Positions 17,291 to 28,123 are shown, counted from the stretch's first letter. The stretch: DNA of 64,000 nt from Xanthomonas fragariae (GCF_017603965.1 NZ_CP071955.1:3877501-3941500); one strand, 5' to 3'. Numbers and translations are program-made. Notes: generated from the sequence alone by a model not told the origin.

Positions 17291-20151
17291 CTACATTCTT
17301 ATTCTAATTTTTTCTCCATTCTCAATGGCCTCTACAGCTTGATAAATTTTGTAACCAATCTCGCCAACCGCACCGACAAGAATGATCGCTCCAATTAGGT
17401 CACCTGGATCAGGTACAGGGCTATCCAATTGTGACGCTATTCCAGCTTGAGTGGCGCGTCTTGCAGCAATTTCGCCAACGGGACCCCAAGGAATGACTAC
17501 GTCCCGCCTATCCGGATCGGTGAACTTGTACGGATTATTAAACGCATACGCATACCGATTGAACTGACGCCAGTTGCCGCTGCTGTAGGCAGTGACCGGA
17601 TCGACGCTGAGGAAGCAGCCGCAGACCGGATCATAGTACCGCTACTGCATGTACGTCAGCCCGGTTGGGCCGTCCATCACGTGGCCGGCATAGCCCACCC
17701 CGTCCACCGTCTTGCCGATCCCGCGCCGTAGGGCTCGTACTGCGTGCGTTCGACAAGCTGCCCCGCCGCGTTGGTCGTCGCCACCGGGCTGCCCAGGGCG
17801 TCGGTGTGCTGGTAGGTCACACTGCCGGCGGTGCGTGTGGCCAGCAGGCTGCCATTGAACGCGATGTACTCGATCACACCCTTACCCGCGCGCTCTTCGT
17901 ACAACAGCTGGCCGGACGTGCCGTACAGCGACAGGTTGTTGCCGGCGCCGGTGCGCAACGCCTGCACTCGGCGGCCGGCGGCATCGTAGCGGTATTCGTA
18001 CGCCACCACGGTGGCATCGCGTACCTGCAACGGCAGCTGGCGCCCATTGAGCGTCAGCGTGTGCACCACGCCGTTGCCGTAGGTGAACTGTTGCACCGCA
18101 CCGTTCGGGGCGTACTGCAGCCCGCTGGCGTAAAGCGCACCGCTGCCATCGCTGATCTGGGTGGGCTGGCCCAGCGCATTCGGGGCGTAGGCCACCGTCA
18201 GGCCGGACGGATAAACAATGCTGGCAGCAATGGCATTGCCGTCGTACCCATAGCCCAGCGTCTTGCTGGGCTGGTCGCTGAGCTGCATCGACTCGGCCGT
18301 CAGCAGGCGACGCTTGTTGTAGGCGTAGCTGTTGACCACGTGGCTGGCGCCCGCCTCGTTCCAGGTCGTCACCTGGCCGGGAAGACCATCGGGGGTGTAG
18401 CTCCAGTCCTGGTTGCCGTTGCTGTCCGGGAAGCGCAGGGTCGTCAGCCGGTTGCGCACATCGTAGCTGCGGTCCACACGGCGGCCGCTGCTGTAGGCAG
18501 TCTCCCGCTCGCAGCTGTTGGGGCTGGGCAAGTTCAGGCCGGCCGCCGACCACCACAGATTGCCGGCGGCGTCGTACTCCATCACCGTGGCGCCTGTCTC
18601 CGGCTCGATCACCTTGCACACCTGTCGGTACTGGTCGTAGACGTAGGTGCGCGCCAGCGCGGTCGGGCCTTGCGCTGTCTGCACGGTGACGCTGATCTGG
18701 CCCGATTCGGCACTCAGACCCTGGGCGTCCCGCGCGATCGCCTTGAAGCGATAGCTGCCTGTGCCCAGGGCGGTCAGCGTCACCTGGTAGGGCGCCGCGG
18801 TCACGGTACCCACCAGGGCATCGTTGGAATAAAACGCCACGCTGGCCAGGGCCCCTTCCGGATCGCTGGCATCGGCGCGCACGGTGAGCGTGGCAGGCGC
18901 ATCGAGCACTGCGCCATTGCCCGGGGCGGCGAGCGACACGCGCGGCGGCTGGTTGGCCGCTTCCACAGCGACGACCTGGTTGGCGCTGGCCTCACCGAAC
19001 CAGGACACACCCTCCTGCAGCAACTGCCATTGGAAATTGAGCGCACCGGGCGTCTGCGGCACCACAGCGAAAGCGATGCGGACCGACGCGCCGGGCGCCA
19101 CATCGTTGGGCAACTCCACCCGGCTGGCCCCCCAGGTCCCGTTATTCTGCGGATTGGCAGCGCCCAGGCGATACGTGGAGGACTGCCGCCACGTGACGTT
19201 ACCGGTATTGCGGAAATTCACTTCCACCGGATAGGACTGCCCGACCGTCATCGTCGTCGGCACCGACTGGCCGGCGAAGGCGGCATTGCGACTGATCGCC
19301 GGAATACGGAAGTTGCCGGAACCGCCAAGCGTCGCATTCGCCGCCGCCACCGGCGAGATGCCATACACGTAGATAGGCGCGCCCGCGTGCTGGACAATCA
19401 TGTCCTCGCTGATTGGCAGCGAGAAGCGATAGCCGCTACCGTTGGCCAAACAGGCCGACGCCACCGCAGACTCGCTGGCGTTGTCGGCGCGGAAGGCCCC
19501 AGACATGGTGCCAGTACCCTCAGCGCCCCCCAGATACAGGTGCACATCGATCGGGACATCCAGATGCGTCGAGCACGCCCAGCCCCGAATGGTATTGCCG
19601 GCTATTGCGTCGATAGTGCCCTTGATGTCCGAGGCCAGCACCTCGATCGACTGGTTGGGGCTCGGGGGGCCAAACCAGGACACCCCGTCCTGCACCATGC
19701 GCCATTGGAAATTGTAGGTACCGGCAGTCAGTGGCGCCCTGGCGGTGAAATTGAAGCTCGCCGAAGCACCAGTGACAACGCTGCCAGGCACAGCAACGCG
19801 GCCGGTGCCCCAGGTCCCGTTGTCGCTAGGATTTTGCGATCCCAGATTGAAGGCGCTGGACGCGCTCCAGGTGGCCTGCCCGGTGTTCCTCATCATGATC
19901 GAGGCCGCATACGGTTGCCCCACCACCATGGTGGTGGGGACCGACTGAAACACGAACTGCGCGGCAAGCTGCGGGAGCACTCGCGGCGGTATACGGGGGC
20001 ACTCTTCGCCCCTGCCGGCGGCGGCTCCATCAGGACATTGCTGCGCAGCCCAGGCGGGTTGAGGCAGGCTAAAACCCAGAACAATGCAGGCACTCACCAC
20101 CGTGATGCGCGCACGCAAACAGCACAGATGCAGCAAACGTAAATGATCCAT
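17291..20151 (-). pseudogene. RHS/YD-repeat secreted protein with a C-terminal tip, broken near its end
   Basis: From ATG 20151 the product has a signal peptide (VVSACIVLGFSLPQPAWA), an NBR1-type Ig domain (about residues 45-150), a spacer, a second NBR1-type Ig domain (about 240-350), a bacterial Ig domain (about 365-455), then YD/RHS repeats such as YDAAGNLWW and YRYDAAGRRVQ. An open frame reaches 17677, but there QYEPYGAGS diverges: one G is missing near 17728. Restoring the frame gives DGVGYAGHVMDGPTGLTYMQ, an in-frame TAG at about 17644, then RYYDPVCGCFLSVDPVTAYS and a short unique tip of about 70 residues ending at 17291. The core motif before the tip reads DPDRRD instead of the usual DPDGRD. 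So at least two lesions separate cage and tip. No toxin fold is recognised in the tip. Confidence 0.75.
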
Positions 20152-20233
20152 TGCAGGCCCCTGCTTATTGTTTGCCGCGCACGATCTGCGTCGGATTGCC
20201 GAAGACATCACGCGCGATATCGGTCCTGCCGCC

Positions 20234-22605
20234 TTACGGGTGCACGATCCACACCGGCTTCGCGTAGCCCGGCTGGTCGAACACCTGATAGCCGCTCACC
20301 GTCTGGTTCCCGCGGGGATCGGTGACACGGGTCTGAGTGCCGGGCAGATACTCCGTCAACGTCGTCAACAGTCCTTGCTCGGAGTCCTGCGACACCGACG
20401 TAGGACGGCCGATGGCGTCATAGCTGGTCCAGATGCCCGTGCTGAGCGCCTCGCTGCTGCCAGGATAGGCGGCAAACGTCACACGCCCCTCGTGGTCATA
20501 GGCAAAACGCTGGAATCGCTGCGTTTGTGTTTCATTGGCCGCATCGAACTCACGGCTGAGCAGCGGCCGCCAGAACGCATCAAAGTAGATCAGCTTGCGC
20601 GCGTTGCCGGTTGCCACCGTTTGCCGCCAATGCCCGGCGGCGATGCCGTATTCGTCGGCCGATACGGCTTCGAATTTCTGGGTCGTCATGTTCCAGGCCG
20701 TGCTATCGCCGCCTGGATAGGTGATGCTGGCCAGACGACCCATCGCATCGTAGCCATAGGCGGTGGTATAGCCATTTGCATCGGTCGCCGAGGTGATCCA
20801 GCCATTGTCGTCGGCCACTGCCGACTTGGTGGTGCCGTCGGCGTAGCTGATCGATTGCGGGATGCCTCGCTTCCAGGACGCGAACGTGGTGGTGGCGTTG
20901 TTGCCGTCCTTGCTGCTGGCTAGCGTGCCGTCGTTGTTGTAACTCAGGGTCTGCTGCAGCTTGCCGAAAGCGTTGACCGTCAATGGTTGGGCATTGTCGT
21001 TGTAGGTGGCCTGACGCTCGACCAATCCGGTATCGCTGTTGGTGGAACTCGCCTGGGCCCCAAGAATCCATTTGACGGTGTTGTCGAAGTAGCTGGTGAC
21101 ATCCGTGCGGCTATGCCAGGGGCTGGCGCGTGTCACGCTCACTGGCCGTGCAAAAACGTCGTAGCTGTTCACCGTTCTGTTGAATTCCGATCCGTCCTGC
21201 GTGAGCTTGGTTGACAGGATCGGAGTCCAGCGTTCGGATGCCTCCCAATTGCTGCGCGGGTTGAAGTCTCTCCCGACTGACCGCCACGGGTAGGGACTGT
21301 TGCTTTCGACCAGGGGCATGATGGCATAGGTGTCATCGACCGCCTTGACCAGAGCATCAGAGCCTGCAGCATGGATCTCGCTACGTAGCAGGAGATTTTC
21401 GCTTCCATCTGCTCGATTGCTGAAAACACTGCGATGGCGTATGCCGTCAGGATCGAGCATGTCCGTCCAGACCGTGGAAGCACATCCGCCCGTGCACTCC
21501 GAACTCCAGCTTGCGTTCCCGGGCGAGTAGTTGTAACGCCACGTGGCTTGCGAAAGCCCCGGCCCGCTCACTGTTTTCGCGCTTATAGCGTAGTCCCAGC
21601 TATCCTTGGGGTATTGCGGATACAGCCCGCCGCCACTCATGTAAGACCAACATGCCTTTGTGACGTAGGAGCGACCGACATGCAACTTCTGCAAGGAGAA
21701 GGTTGCTGTTGCACCAGTCGGCGATGTGATAACGCCCGACTTCTCGGCACCGGTTAATCCATCGTCTTTGACCGCGGCGTTGCAATTTCCAGACGTCTGC
21801 ACCTGCATACTGAGGTAAAACAATTCATTCAGAGAGAACTTCCAGGACGACCCATCAGGCAAAACAGCTGATGTGAGAGCACCACTTTCGTATCGATACT
21901 GCCAGACACGGTTTCCAGAAGCCGAGGCAACGGTGATCGAGATGATGTTGGAGCCATCATTGGCAAGCGAGAGACGACGGCCGTCGCTTGCATCGATCGT
22001 ATCGACGAAGCCACCCGTGTAATGATAATTAACCCAATTTCCGAAACGATCCTCTATGCGTGTGACCAACATGCTCGCGTAATTCCTGCCGAGATGTCCT
22101 GCCCCTGACTCTCCCACCCCTGGTGCAGTCTTGTAGACAAGGTAATCCAGTAGACAAGGTAATCCAGCCAGTAGCGCGTGCCGTCAGGTGCGACTGCCTG
22201 AAACGCTTCGCCGGGCAGGCCATTGGCCGTCGAAGGAAGGCAAGTGATCAACCAGTTATCTTTGGTGCGCGCTACATGGCTCGGCTGTGAACCATCCTGC
22301 GTGTGTGCGAGCACAGTTTCTTCCTCACCAGAGTCTTCTACCAGCTGATAACCGGCCCACCAGGTTTCCGGCTCGATTGGATCTGCCTTGACTGGGAAAA
22401 TCGTTCCTGGCCTGCTCATCTGAGTGCAGCGCGCATCGCTTGCCATTTCGACCTGCCAGCCGATTGGACTGGTACGCGATATTCCGAAAGCCTTGGCGCT
22501 TGCAAGCGTCTTTAGCCTAGGGAGCGCGAGCTCCCATTCGCCCATTTTGTTGCCAGAGGTATCGGCGGTTCCGCCGATTCTTGTGGCGACGCGAAACGTG
22601 CGCAC
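20234..22605 (-). pseudogene. RHS/YD-repeat protein, split by a 17-bp tandem duplication
   Basis: The 3' frame (22117-20234) encodes about 620 residues of RHS-like sequence with FGNWVNYHYTGGFVDTIDAS and repeats such as YDAMGRLASITYPGG, ending QPGYAKPVWIVHP. The preceding part, up to 22605, lies in another frame and contains QAVAPDGTRYWLDYLVY. Between them a 17-bp unit (GTAGACAAGGTAATCCA) occurs twice in tandem near 22131-22165; removing one copy joins the two frames. No signal peptide or clear start is visible at the 5' end, so the gene may also be truncated there. It lies just upstream of the second RHS gene on the same strand and was probably its operon partner. Confidence 0.7.
22131..22165. 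repeat. 17-bp tandem duplication inside the RHS gene
   Basis: GTAGACAAGGTAATCCA is present twice head to tail. Since 17 is not a multiple of three, the second copy shifts the reading frame. The two copies are identical, which fits a recent slippage event that could also revert. Confidence 0.85.
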
Positions 22606-22744
22606 AATCCTGATGGCGCACTGTTACGCACGCTTCTACGCGTTGTCAATAGTCATATTCAAAACATGCATCAATCACCAAACCCAGCCAGCGACAAGGC
22701 TGGGACGATGCAGCCAGCCGTCGCATGGTCAGGATGGTCGCCCA

Positions 22745-24700
22745 CTACCGCTTCGCATCGTGATGCGCACTCAAAAACGCACGCAACGAGGCAGGTTTGA
22801 CCGGCTTGGTCAGCAAACGATAGCCACGCGCACGCGTCAGTTGCTTGAGTTCGTCGCGGCCATCGGCAGTAAGCAAGGCCCCAGCGATCGGCGCCGTTGC
22901 GGCGGCCTGCACGGCGTCCAGCGTGTCCAGGCCATCGAGGCGGTCGTGCAGGTGATAGTCCACCAGCATCAGGTCCGGTTGCTCGCGCGCACGCTCCAAT
23001 GCCTGGTCCACGGTGCTGGCGGTGATCACCTCCACTTGCCAGCGGCCAAGCAACGCGCGCATGCCGTCGAGAATCTCGCGGTCGTTGTCCACACACAGCA
23101 CGCGTAGGCCAGCCAACGAATCGCCGCTGGGCAGCACGCGCGTGGCAGGCACCGGCGCTATCGGCACCGCAGCCACACGCGGCAACAGGATCGAAAACAT
23201 GCTGCCGTGACCGACCTGGCTGCGCGCGCTCAAGTCGTGATCGAGCAGGCGCGAGATGCGTTGGCAGATCGACAGGCCGAGTCCCAAACCCTGCTCGCCC
23301 CAATCGAATGGCTGTTGGTAGCGGCGGAACTCTTCGAAGATTTGCCGCATATGGTGCTCGGGAATGCCGGGGCCGGTGTCCCACACCTGCAGCTCCACCT
23401 GCTCACCGCGCCCGCGCATGCCCAGCACGATGCGGCCCTGACGCGTGTAGCGCAGCGCATTGGCAAGAAAGTTCTGCATGACACGGCGCAGCAACCGCCG
23501 GTCGCTGCGCACCCACCATGGGCGGCTATGTACCTGCAAACGCAGCCCGCGACTGGCCGCTACCGGCGCATATTGCGCGGCCAACTCGTGCATCAGCGCG
23601 CTGGCATCGAAGTCTTCGACCGTGGGCCGCAGCCCACCGGCATCCAGGCGCGAGACGTCGAGCAGACCGTCGAGCAATTCTTCGGCAGCACGCAGCGACG
23701 CATCCACGCGTTCGGCAAGATGGCGCTGTTCTTCGTTGTTGTGATGGCTCTCGCGCAACGCCGAAGCGAATAGCCGCGCGGCGTTGAGCGGCTGCAACAC
23801 GTCGTGGCTGATCGCCGCCAGAAAGCGCGTCTTGGACTGCTGCGCCAACTCCGCTTCGCGCGAACGATCGGCCACGCGTTGTTCCAGATTTTCGTTGGCG
23901 TCCAGCAGCGCGCGTTCGGCACGTTTGTAGTCGGTAATGTCGTTGTAGCTGGTGACGTAACCGCCGCCGGGCAATGCCTGGCCACGCATCTCGATCACCC
24001 TGCCATCGCTGCGAGTACGCTCGAACACATGCGGCGAGCCGGCGCGCATGTGGCGGATGCGGCGATCGATCTGATCTTCGATATCGCCTTCGCCCAATTC
24101 GCCGCGCTCGGCGTTGTAGCGGATCAGGTCGGCCACCGGGCGGCCGACATACAACATGCCATCGGGATACCCGAACAACTGCTGGTAACGCCGATTCCAC
24201 GCGGTCAGGCGCATCTCCGGATCGACCACGCTGACCGCCGCGCTGATGTTTTCCAGCGTGCTGGATAGGATCTGGCGGTTGAAGCGCAGCTCCTGGCCGG
24301 CCTCGTCCAATACCTCCCCCACTTCGCCCGACCGCATACCCGAACTGCGCAACAGGCTGGTCAGCACCAGACGCGCGATGGAGACGGTGTTTTCGGCGCG
24401 TGCGATCAACACCAGCCGCTCGATGATGCGCCAGCCGAACAGCAACAGCAGCAGCGGGCCCAGGTAGATCGTCAGGTAACCGATGCCGTTGCGTACCGCC
24501 GAACCGACCGCGCCGTAGAAGGTCCACGACGAGCAGTACACCGCCAGCGCCAGGCTGTAGACCGCCGGCCGCAACCACGGCCGCTCCGGGTACGGAGGCC
24601 GGTGATCGCCCCACCACGCCATGCCGAACAGCAGCGCGGCGTAGCCGACGGAGACCAGCAGCAGGATCCAGCTCGACACCAATAGACATTCCTGGGCCAA
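22745..24700 (-). CDS. crbS: CrbS/MxtR-like hybrid sensor kinase with a deleted transporter domain
   Basis: A 651-aa sensor. Residues 1-90 match only the first helices of the SSS-type sensor domain of CrbS/MxtR (YCSSWTFYGAVGSAVRNGIG, LVLIARAENTVSIA). It then jumps in frame to the region before the PAS domain (VVDPEMRLTAWNRRY). A HisKA domain follows with the phospho-acceptor His in LAAISHDVLQPLNAARL, an ATPase domain (DTGPGIPEHH, GLGLGLSICQRIS) and a C-terminal receiver (LCVDNDREIL, phospho-Asp in LMLVDYHLHD). Full-length relatives are about 1150 aa, so about 500 residues are missing. A GTG at 24679 may be the true start. The kinase parts look intact, so it may still phosphorylate the CrbR-like regulator, but acetate sensing through the transporter-like domain should be lost. 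Confidence 0.78.
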   Translation of the reverse strand: MAQECLLVSSWILLLVSVGYAALLFGMAWWGDHRPPYPERPWLRPAVYSLALAVYCSSWTFYGAVGSAVRNGIGYLTIYLGPLLLLLFGWRIIERLVLIARAENTVSIARLVLTSLLRSSGMRSGEVGEVLDEAGQELRFNRQILSSTLENISAAVSVVDPEMRLTAWNRRYQQLFGYPDGMLYVGRPVADLIRYNAERGELGEGDIEDQIDRRIRHMRAGSPHVFERTRSDGRVIEMRGQALPGGGYVTSYNDITDYKRAERALLDANENLEQRVADRSREAELAQQSKTRFLAAISHDVLQPLNAARLFASALRESHHNNEEQRHLAERVDASLRAAEELLDGLLDVSRLDAGGLRPTVEDFDASALMHELAAQYAPVAASRGLRLQVHSRPWWVRSDRRLLRRVMQNFLANALRYTRQGRIVLGMRGRGEQVELQVWDTGPGIPEHHMRQIFEEFRRYQQPFDWGEQGLGLGLSICQRISRLLDHDLSARSQVGHGSMFSILLPRVAAVPIAPVPATRVLPSGDSLAGLRVLCVDNDREILDGMRALLGRWQVEVITASTVDQALERAREQPDLMLVDYHLHDRLDGLDTLDAVQAAATAPIAGALLTADGRDELKQLTRARGYRLLTKPVKPASLRAFLSAHHDAKR

Positions 24701-24721
24701 TGCGAACTGGGAGTTTACGCA

Positions 24722-24754
24722 GTGGGGAATGGGGAATGGGGAATGGGGAATGGC
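24722..24754. repeat. Four tandem GGGGAATG octamers
   Basis: A short run of GGGGAATG units lies directly upstream of the sensor kinase start, within its probable leader or promoter. Such runs are prone to copy-number change. Similar GGGATTGGGG-type runs occur elsewhere in the window, for example after def. Confidence 0.7.
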
Positions 24755-25004
24755 GGGAAGCGGGAAGCAAACCGCGCTAACGATCAGCTCGCCGCCCCCA
24801 TCCGCCCTTCGGGCACCTTCCTCCGCAGGCGGGAGAAGGGGCGATGTAGCCGATACGTCGGCCGTTTGCCCGTTGCTGGCTGCTGTTCATCAACTACTGG
24901 CTGCCAGGGACAGGCTGGCAATCACGACTGCCTGCATCCCTCTTCTCCTCAGGGGGCCCGAAGGGCGGGCGAGGGGACCCCGGCTCCACCAACCAGATCA
25001 ACCC
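24755..25004. other. Spacer with GC-rich inverted sequences
   Basis: About 250 bp without a gene. It holds stretches like CGCCCTTCGGGCACCTTC and GGGGGCCCGAAGGGCGGGCG that could pair with each other, a type of low-complexity spacer common in Xanthomonas. Confidence 0.4.
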
Positions 25005-25982
25005 TCAGCCCGGCAAACGCACCTGCACCCGATATGTACGCCCGGCGACAATGGCGTGTATACGCTGATCCGGGTAGGGCGCGCCGTCCACCAGCACCTC
25101 CACCGCGGTACCGACTTGGTGATGCTGCGCGCATACTGCAAATAGGCCATCCCCATATTGTCCTGCAGATAATTGCGCGTCTGCGGATCGGTGGTCAGGC
25201 GATTGACATGGCCGTGATAGAACACTTGACGCGGCAACCAGTGGTTAACCAGATTGTCCAACCCCGCATCGGGCGTGGCGATTTGCACGCAGCCACGACC
25301 GGCCTGCAGATACTGCGCATAGTCGCGTGCGGCTTGAGCGAATCCTTCTTCGGACAGATAACGCGCGCGCAGTGTGGCGATTCCTGCATCGTTCTTTGCC
25401 GGCCCGAACGCGAAGCGATACACACTGGCCACATCCGTTCCCAAGCTAAGAGCGGCTAACAAAACGACTGCGCTGACCGCCAGGCGGGCGTGGTCGGTGC
25501 TCGGAATCGGCATGTACCACGCGTACACTGCCGTTCCTGCGCGCCGTGAGCACGCACCTGACGACTGCTCGCTACGTTTTGTTAGCCGCTCTAAGGCGAT
25601 ATTGCAAAGCAGCGGCGGGCGTCTCGTAATGCGCGTTGTGGTTGCCAAATTGTTCGGCCTGCACAGCAGATGGCGCATGCAAACCGCCCTCGCCTTCGAA
25701 TGCCATCTGCTGCGCATCCCACGCCACCGGCGGCTGCTCATGCAGCAGGAAGGTGCAGTCCTCGAAATCGCGCTGACGAAACTAATCGTCCACCTTCTGA
25801 TACGGCGCCCGCTGCGGCACACGATGCCGCCCAACGCTGCCTCATAGCATCTGGACTGATGCATCCACGACATAAAATTCGCCTGCATTGGGCATTACGG
25901 TCGGGCTATAGAGCGCGTGGCGCGCGCCGTCGGCGCTGGGCGCCATCAATGTGGACAGATCGTCGAACGCCGTCGTGGGCAT
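25005..25982 (-). pseudogene. Glycosyl hydrolase/phosphorylase-like gene, heavily degraded and split by repeat R1
   Basis: Fragments in several minus-strand frames line up in order: an upstream piece with [19 protein letters not shown], then [20 protein letters not shown] and [20 protein letters not shown], then after repeat R1 [40 protein letters not shown] and [13 protein letters not shown], and finally, after another shift, [13 protein letters not shown] up to RVQVRLPG and a stop at 25005. The middle resembles GH94/GH36-type proteins; this family call is tentative. Most of the usual 700-900 residues are absent. The gene follows the GPH symporter by 16 bp, so it was probably the enzyme acting on the imported glycoside. 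Confidence 0.6.
25450..25591. repeat. Intact 142-bp repeat R1 (MITE-like)
   Basis: Ends are perfect 17-bp inverted repeats (GAGCGGCTAACAAAACG). TAA flanks the element on both sides (25447-25449 and 25592-25594), a likely 3-bp target duplication. It lies inside the degraded glycosyl hydrolase-like gene, separating ALQYRL from [10 protein letters not shown], which shows it was inserted. It carries no transposase, so it would need one in trans. Confidence 0.8.
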
Positions 25983-25998
25983 TGCGTACAGGACGCGG

Positions 25999-27381
25999 TC
26001 AGGGATGCTCCGGTTCTTCGCACTTGCGCGCGGCCAGTTCCTGTTGGATGCGGCGCAACAAGCCATCATCCAGCGAATAAAAACGCATGGTGCAGGCCGC
26101 CAGCAGCGCGACCGCCCCAGGGATCACCGTCAGCAGCAGCGCGATGCCGGTCAACGACCAATCGGACTGCGCGCTATTGGCCACATAGCCCATGCCGGCG
26201 AGCACCCAGGCGACGCCGGCCGACGCCAGCGCGCCGCCGAGCTTTTGCGAAAACGTCGCCGCCGCAAACGTCATCGCGGTCGCGCGCCGGCCGGTACACC
26301 ATTCGGTGTAATCGGCGCTGTCTGCATACATCGAAAATGCCAGCGGCGACTTCGGGCCCAGCGCCAGACCGATCAGCATGTTCAAAGCGAAGATCGCCCA
26401 CACCGCATCGGCAGGAACGAAGAACATCAGGCAGCTCAACACGCCCACCACCGCCATCAGCAGGGTCATCAAACGGCGCTTTTCCCAATACCGTGTCAGC
26501 AATGGCGTGATCGCCGCACCCACCGCCAGCGACATCGAATACCCGCCCAGAAACAAGCCGGTCAGCTCAGGCCGCTGCACGTAGTACTTGAGGTAGTACA
26601 CGCCCGCGCCACCGCGCATCACAATGGTGATAACGATGATCAGCGACAGCACGAACAGCACGCACCAGGGCTTGTTCTGCAGCAGGTCGGCGATGTCCTG
26701 GCGGATCGGCGTGCGCTGTTGCGGCGGCGGTTGCACGCGCTCGCGCGTGGTCAAGGCCACAGTGACCAAGAGCGCAACGGCGACCGCGCCGTACAGCAGC
26801 ATCGTGCGCTGCCAACCGACCGCGTCGTTGCCGGCACCGAACCAGGCCACCAGATCCAGCGTGCAGTAACTAACCAACGTGGTGCCGGCGAACGCAGCGA
26901 TGAAGCGCAGGCTGATCAGGCTGGTCCGTTGGCTGCTGTCGGCGACGATCACACCCGACAATGCCGAGTACGGAATGCTCACCACGGTGTAGGCAAGCAT
27001 CATCCCCAAAAAGCTGATCGTGGCCCACCACATGCGCCCGGTCTGATCAAACGCAGGCGTGGTGTAGGCAAGCACGCCGGTCACCGCCATGGGCACTGCG
27101 CCCCACAACAGATACGGACGGAACTTGCCCCAGCGGCTGCGCGTGCGATCAGCCAATGCGCCCATCGCCGGATCGGCAATAGCATCGGCGATCTTGGTCA
27201 GCAACATCATGGTGCCAACGGCCGCCGCCGGCAGATGCATGGTGTCGGTATAGAAGATCAGCAGAAACGCCGAGATGTTGGCCCAGTAAAGATTCAGGCC
27301 CAGATCGCCGGCGCCGTAGCCCAGTTTTTCGCGCCAGCGCAGGCGCGCCGATGCGGCAGACGTTGCAGGCAATGACGTCAT
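25999..27381 (-). CDS. GPH-family sugar:cation symporter (MelB type)
   Basis: A 460-aa inner-membrane symporter with about 12 helices. The opening [20 protein letters not shown] and the loop [20 protein letters not shown] are hallmark GPH (glycoside-pentoside-hexuronide) motifs. The ATG at 27381 gives standard length. Downstream 16 bp lies the wreck of a glycosyl hydrolase-like gene, and gluconokinase is divergent 157 bp away, so it imported some oligosaccharide or glycoside. Substrate cannot be told. Its 3' end appears intact although its presumed partner is lost. Confidence 0.9.
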   Translation of the reverse strand: MTSLPATSAASARLRWREKLGYGAGDLGLNLYWANISAFLLIFYTDTMHLPAAAVGTMMLLTKIADAIADPAMGALADRTRSRWGKFRPYLLWGAVPMAVTGVLAYTTPAFDQTGRMWWATISFLGMMLAYTVVSIPYSALSGVIVADSSQRTSLISLRFIAAFAGTTLVSYCTLDLVAWFGAGNDAVGWQRTMLLYGAVAVALLVTVALTTRERVQPPPQQRTPIRQDIADLLQNKPWCVLFVLSLIIVITIVMRGGAGVYYLKYYVQRPELTGLFLGGYSMSLAVGAAITPLLTRYWEKRRLMTLLMAVVGVLSCLMFFVPADAVWAIFALNMLIGLALGPKSPLAFSMYADSADYTEWCTGRRATAMTFAAATFSQKLGGALASAGVAWVLAGMGYVANSAQSDWSLTGIALLLTVIPGAVALLAACTMRFYSLDDGLLRRIQQELAARKCEEPEHP

Positions 27382-27538
27382 CGGCAGACCTTAGGATGCG
27401 TTGTACATGGCCGAGCACGCCGTTACTCTGGGTGCCCGCTCACTTGGCACGGAGCGCCGACGCTACACCACCGCGCGGCTGCCGCCAACGTGAAATCGGC
27501 CAACGTGCCGAATCGATCCAGAGATATGACCTGACGTG

Positions 27539-28123
27539 ATGGAGACTGCCGCACCCGCCACGCCCGCGTCCGCTTCGCCTTTAGCCATCGTGGTGATGGG
27601 CGTATCGGGCAGCGGCAAGACCACCATTGCGCAGGCCTTGGCAGCGCATTACGGCTTCCGTTTTCTGGACGCCGACGATTATCACAGCGTGGCAGCGCGC
27701 GCGCAGATGGCCGCCGGTCAGCCGCTAACCGACGCGATGCGACTGCCGTGGGTGGAGTTGTTGTCTGCCACCTTGCGCGACTGCGTGCACGCTGGCCAAT
27801 CGGTAGTGCTGGCGTTCTCCGGATTACGCGGCACCCATCGTCAATTGCTGCGCGGCAGCGGCGTGCCGATGCGCTTCGTGTTCTTGCACGCGGCACCGCA
27901 CGTCATCGCCGCACGCCTGAGCGCACGCGCCGGCCACTTTATGCCACCTACGCTGTTCGACAGCCAGCTACAGACACTGGAGTTGCCGCTGGACGAAGCG
28001 GATGTGGTGTCGGTGAATGTGGACGCCACCGTGACCGACGTGATGCAGGATGCAATCACAAAACTGGCGCTGATAGATACTGCCGCAGCGCAGCATGCTG
28101 CGCGTGCGCCGAAACGGGCGTGA
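27539..28123 (+). CDS. gntK: Gluconokinase
   Basis: A 194-aa P-loop kinase, IVVMGVSGSGKTTIAQALA, of the thermoresistant gluconokinase family. It phosphorylates D-gluconate to 6-phosphogluconate for the Entner-Doudoroff and pentose phosphate pathways. Further family motifs are FRFLDADDYHS and LSARAGHFMPPTLFDSQL. A GTG directly precedes ATG 27539; the ATG is taken. It is divergent from the GPH symporter. Confidence 0.93.
   Translation: METAAPATPASASPLAIVVMGVSGSGKTTIAQALAAHYGFRFLDADDYHSVAARAQMAAGQPLTDAMRLPWVELLSATLRDCVHAGQSVVLAFSGLRGTHRQLLRGSGVPMRFVFLHAAPHVIAARLSARAGHFMPPTLFDSQLQTLELPLDEADVVSVNVDATVTDVMQDAITKLALIDTAAAQHAARAPKRA

Noticed and set aside
17665..20142. 825-codon + strand ORF opposite the RHS gene
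   Set aside because: Composition is typical antisense of high-GC coding DNA and the minus-strand product has clear signal peptide, Ig and YD repeats.
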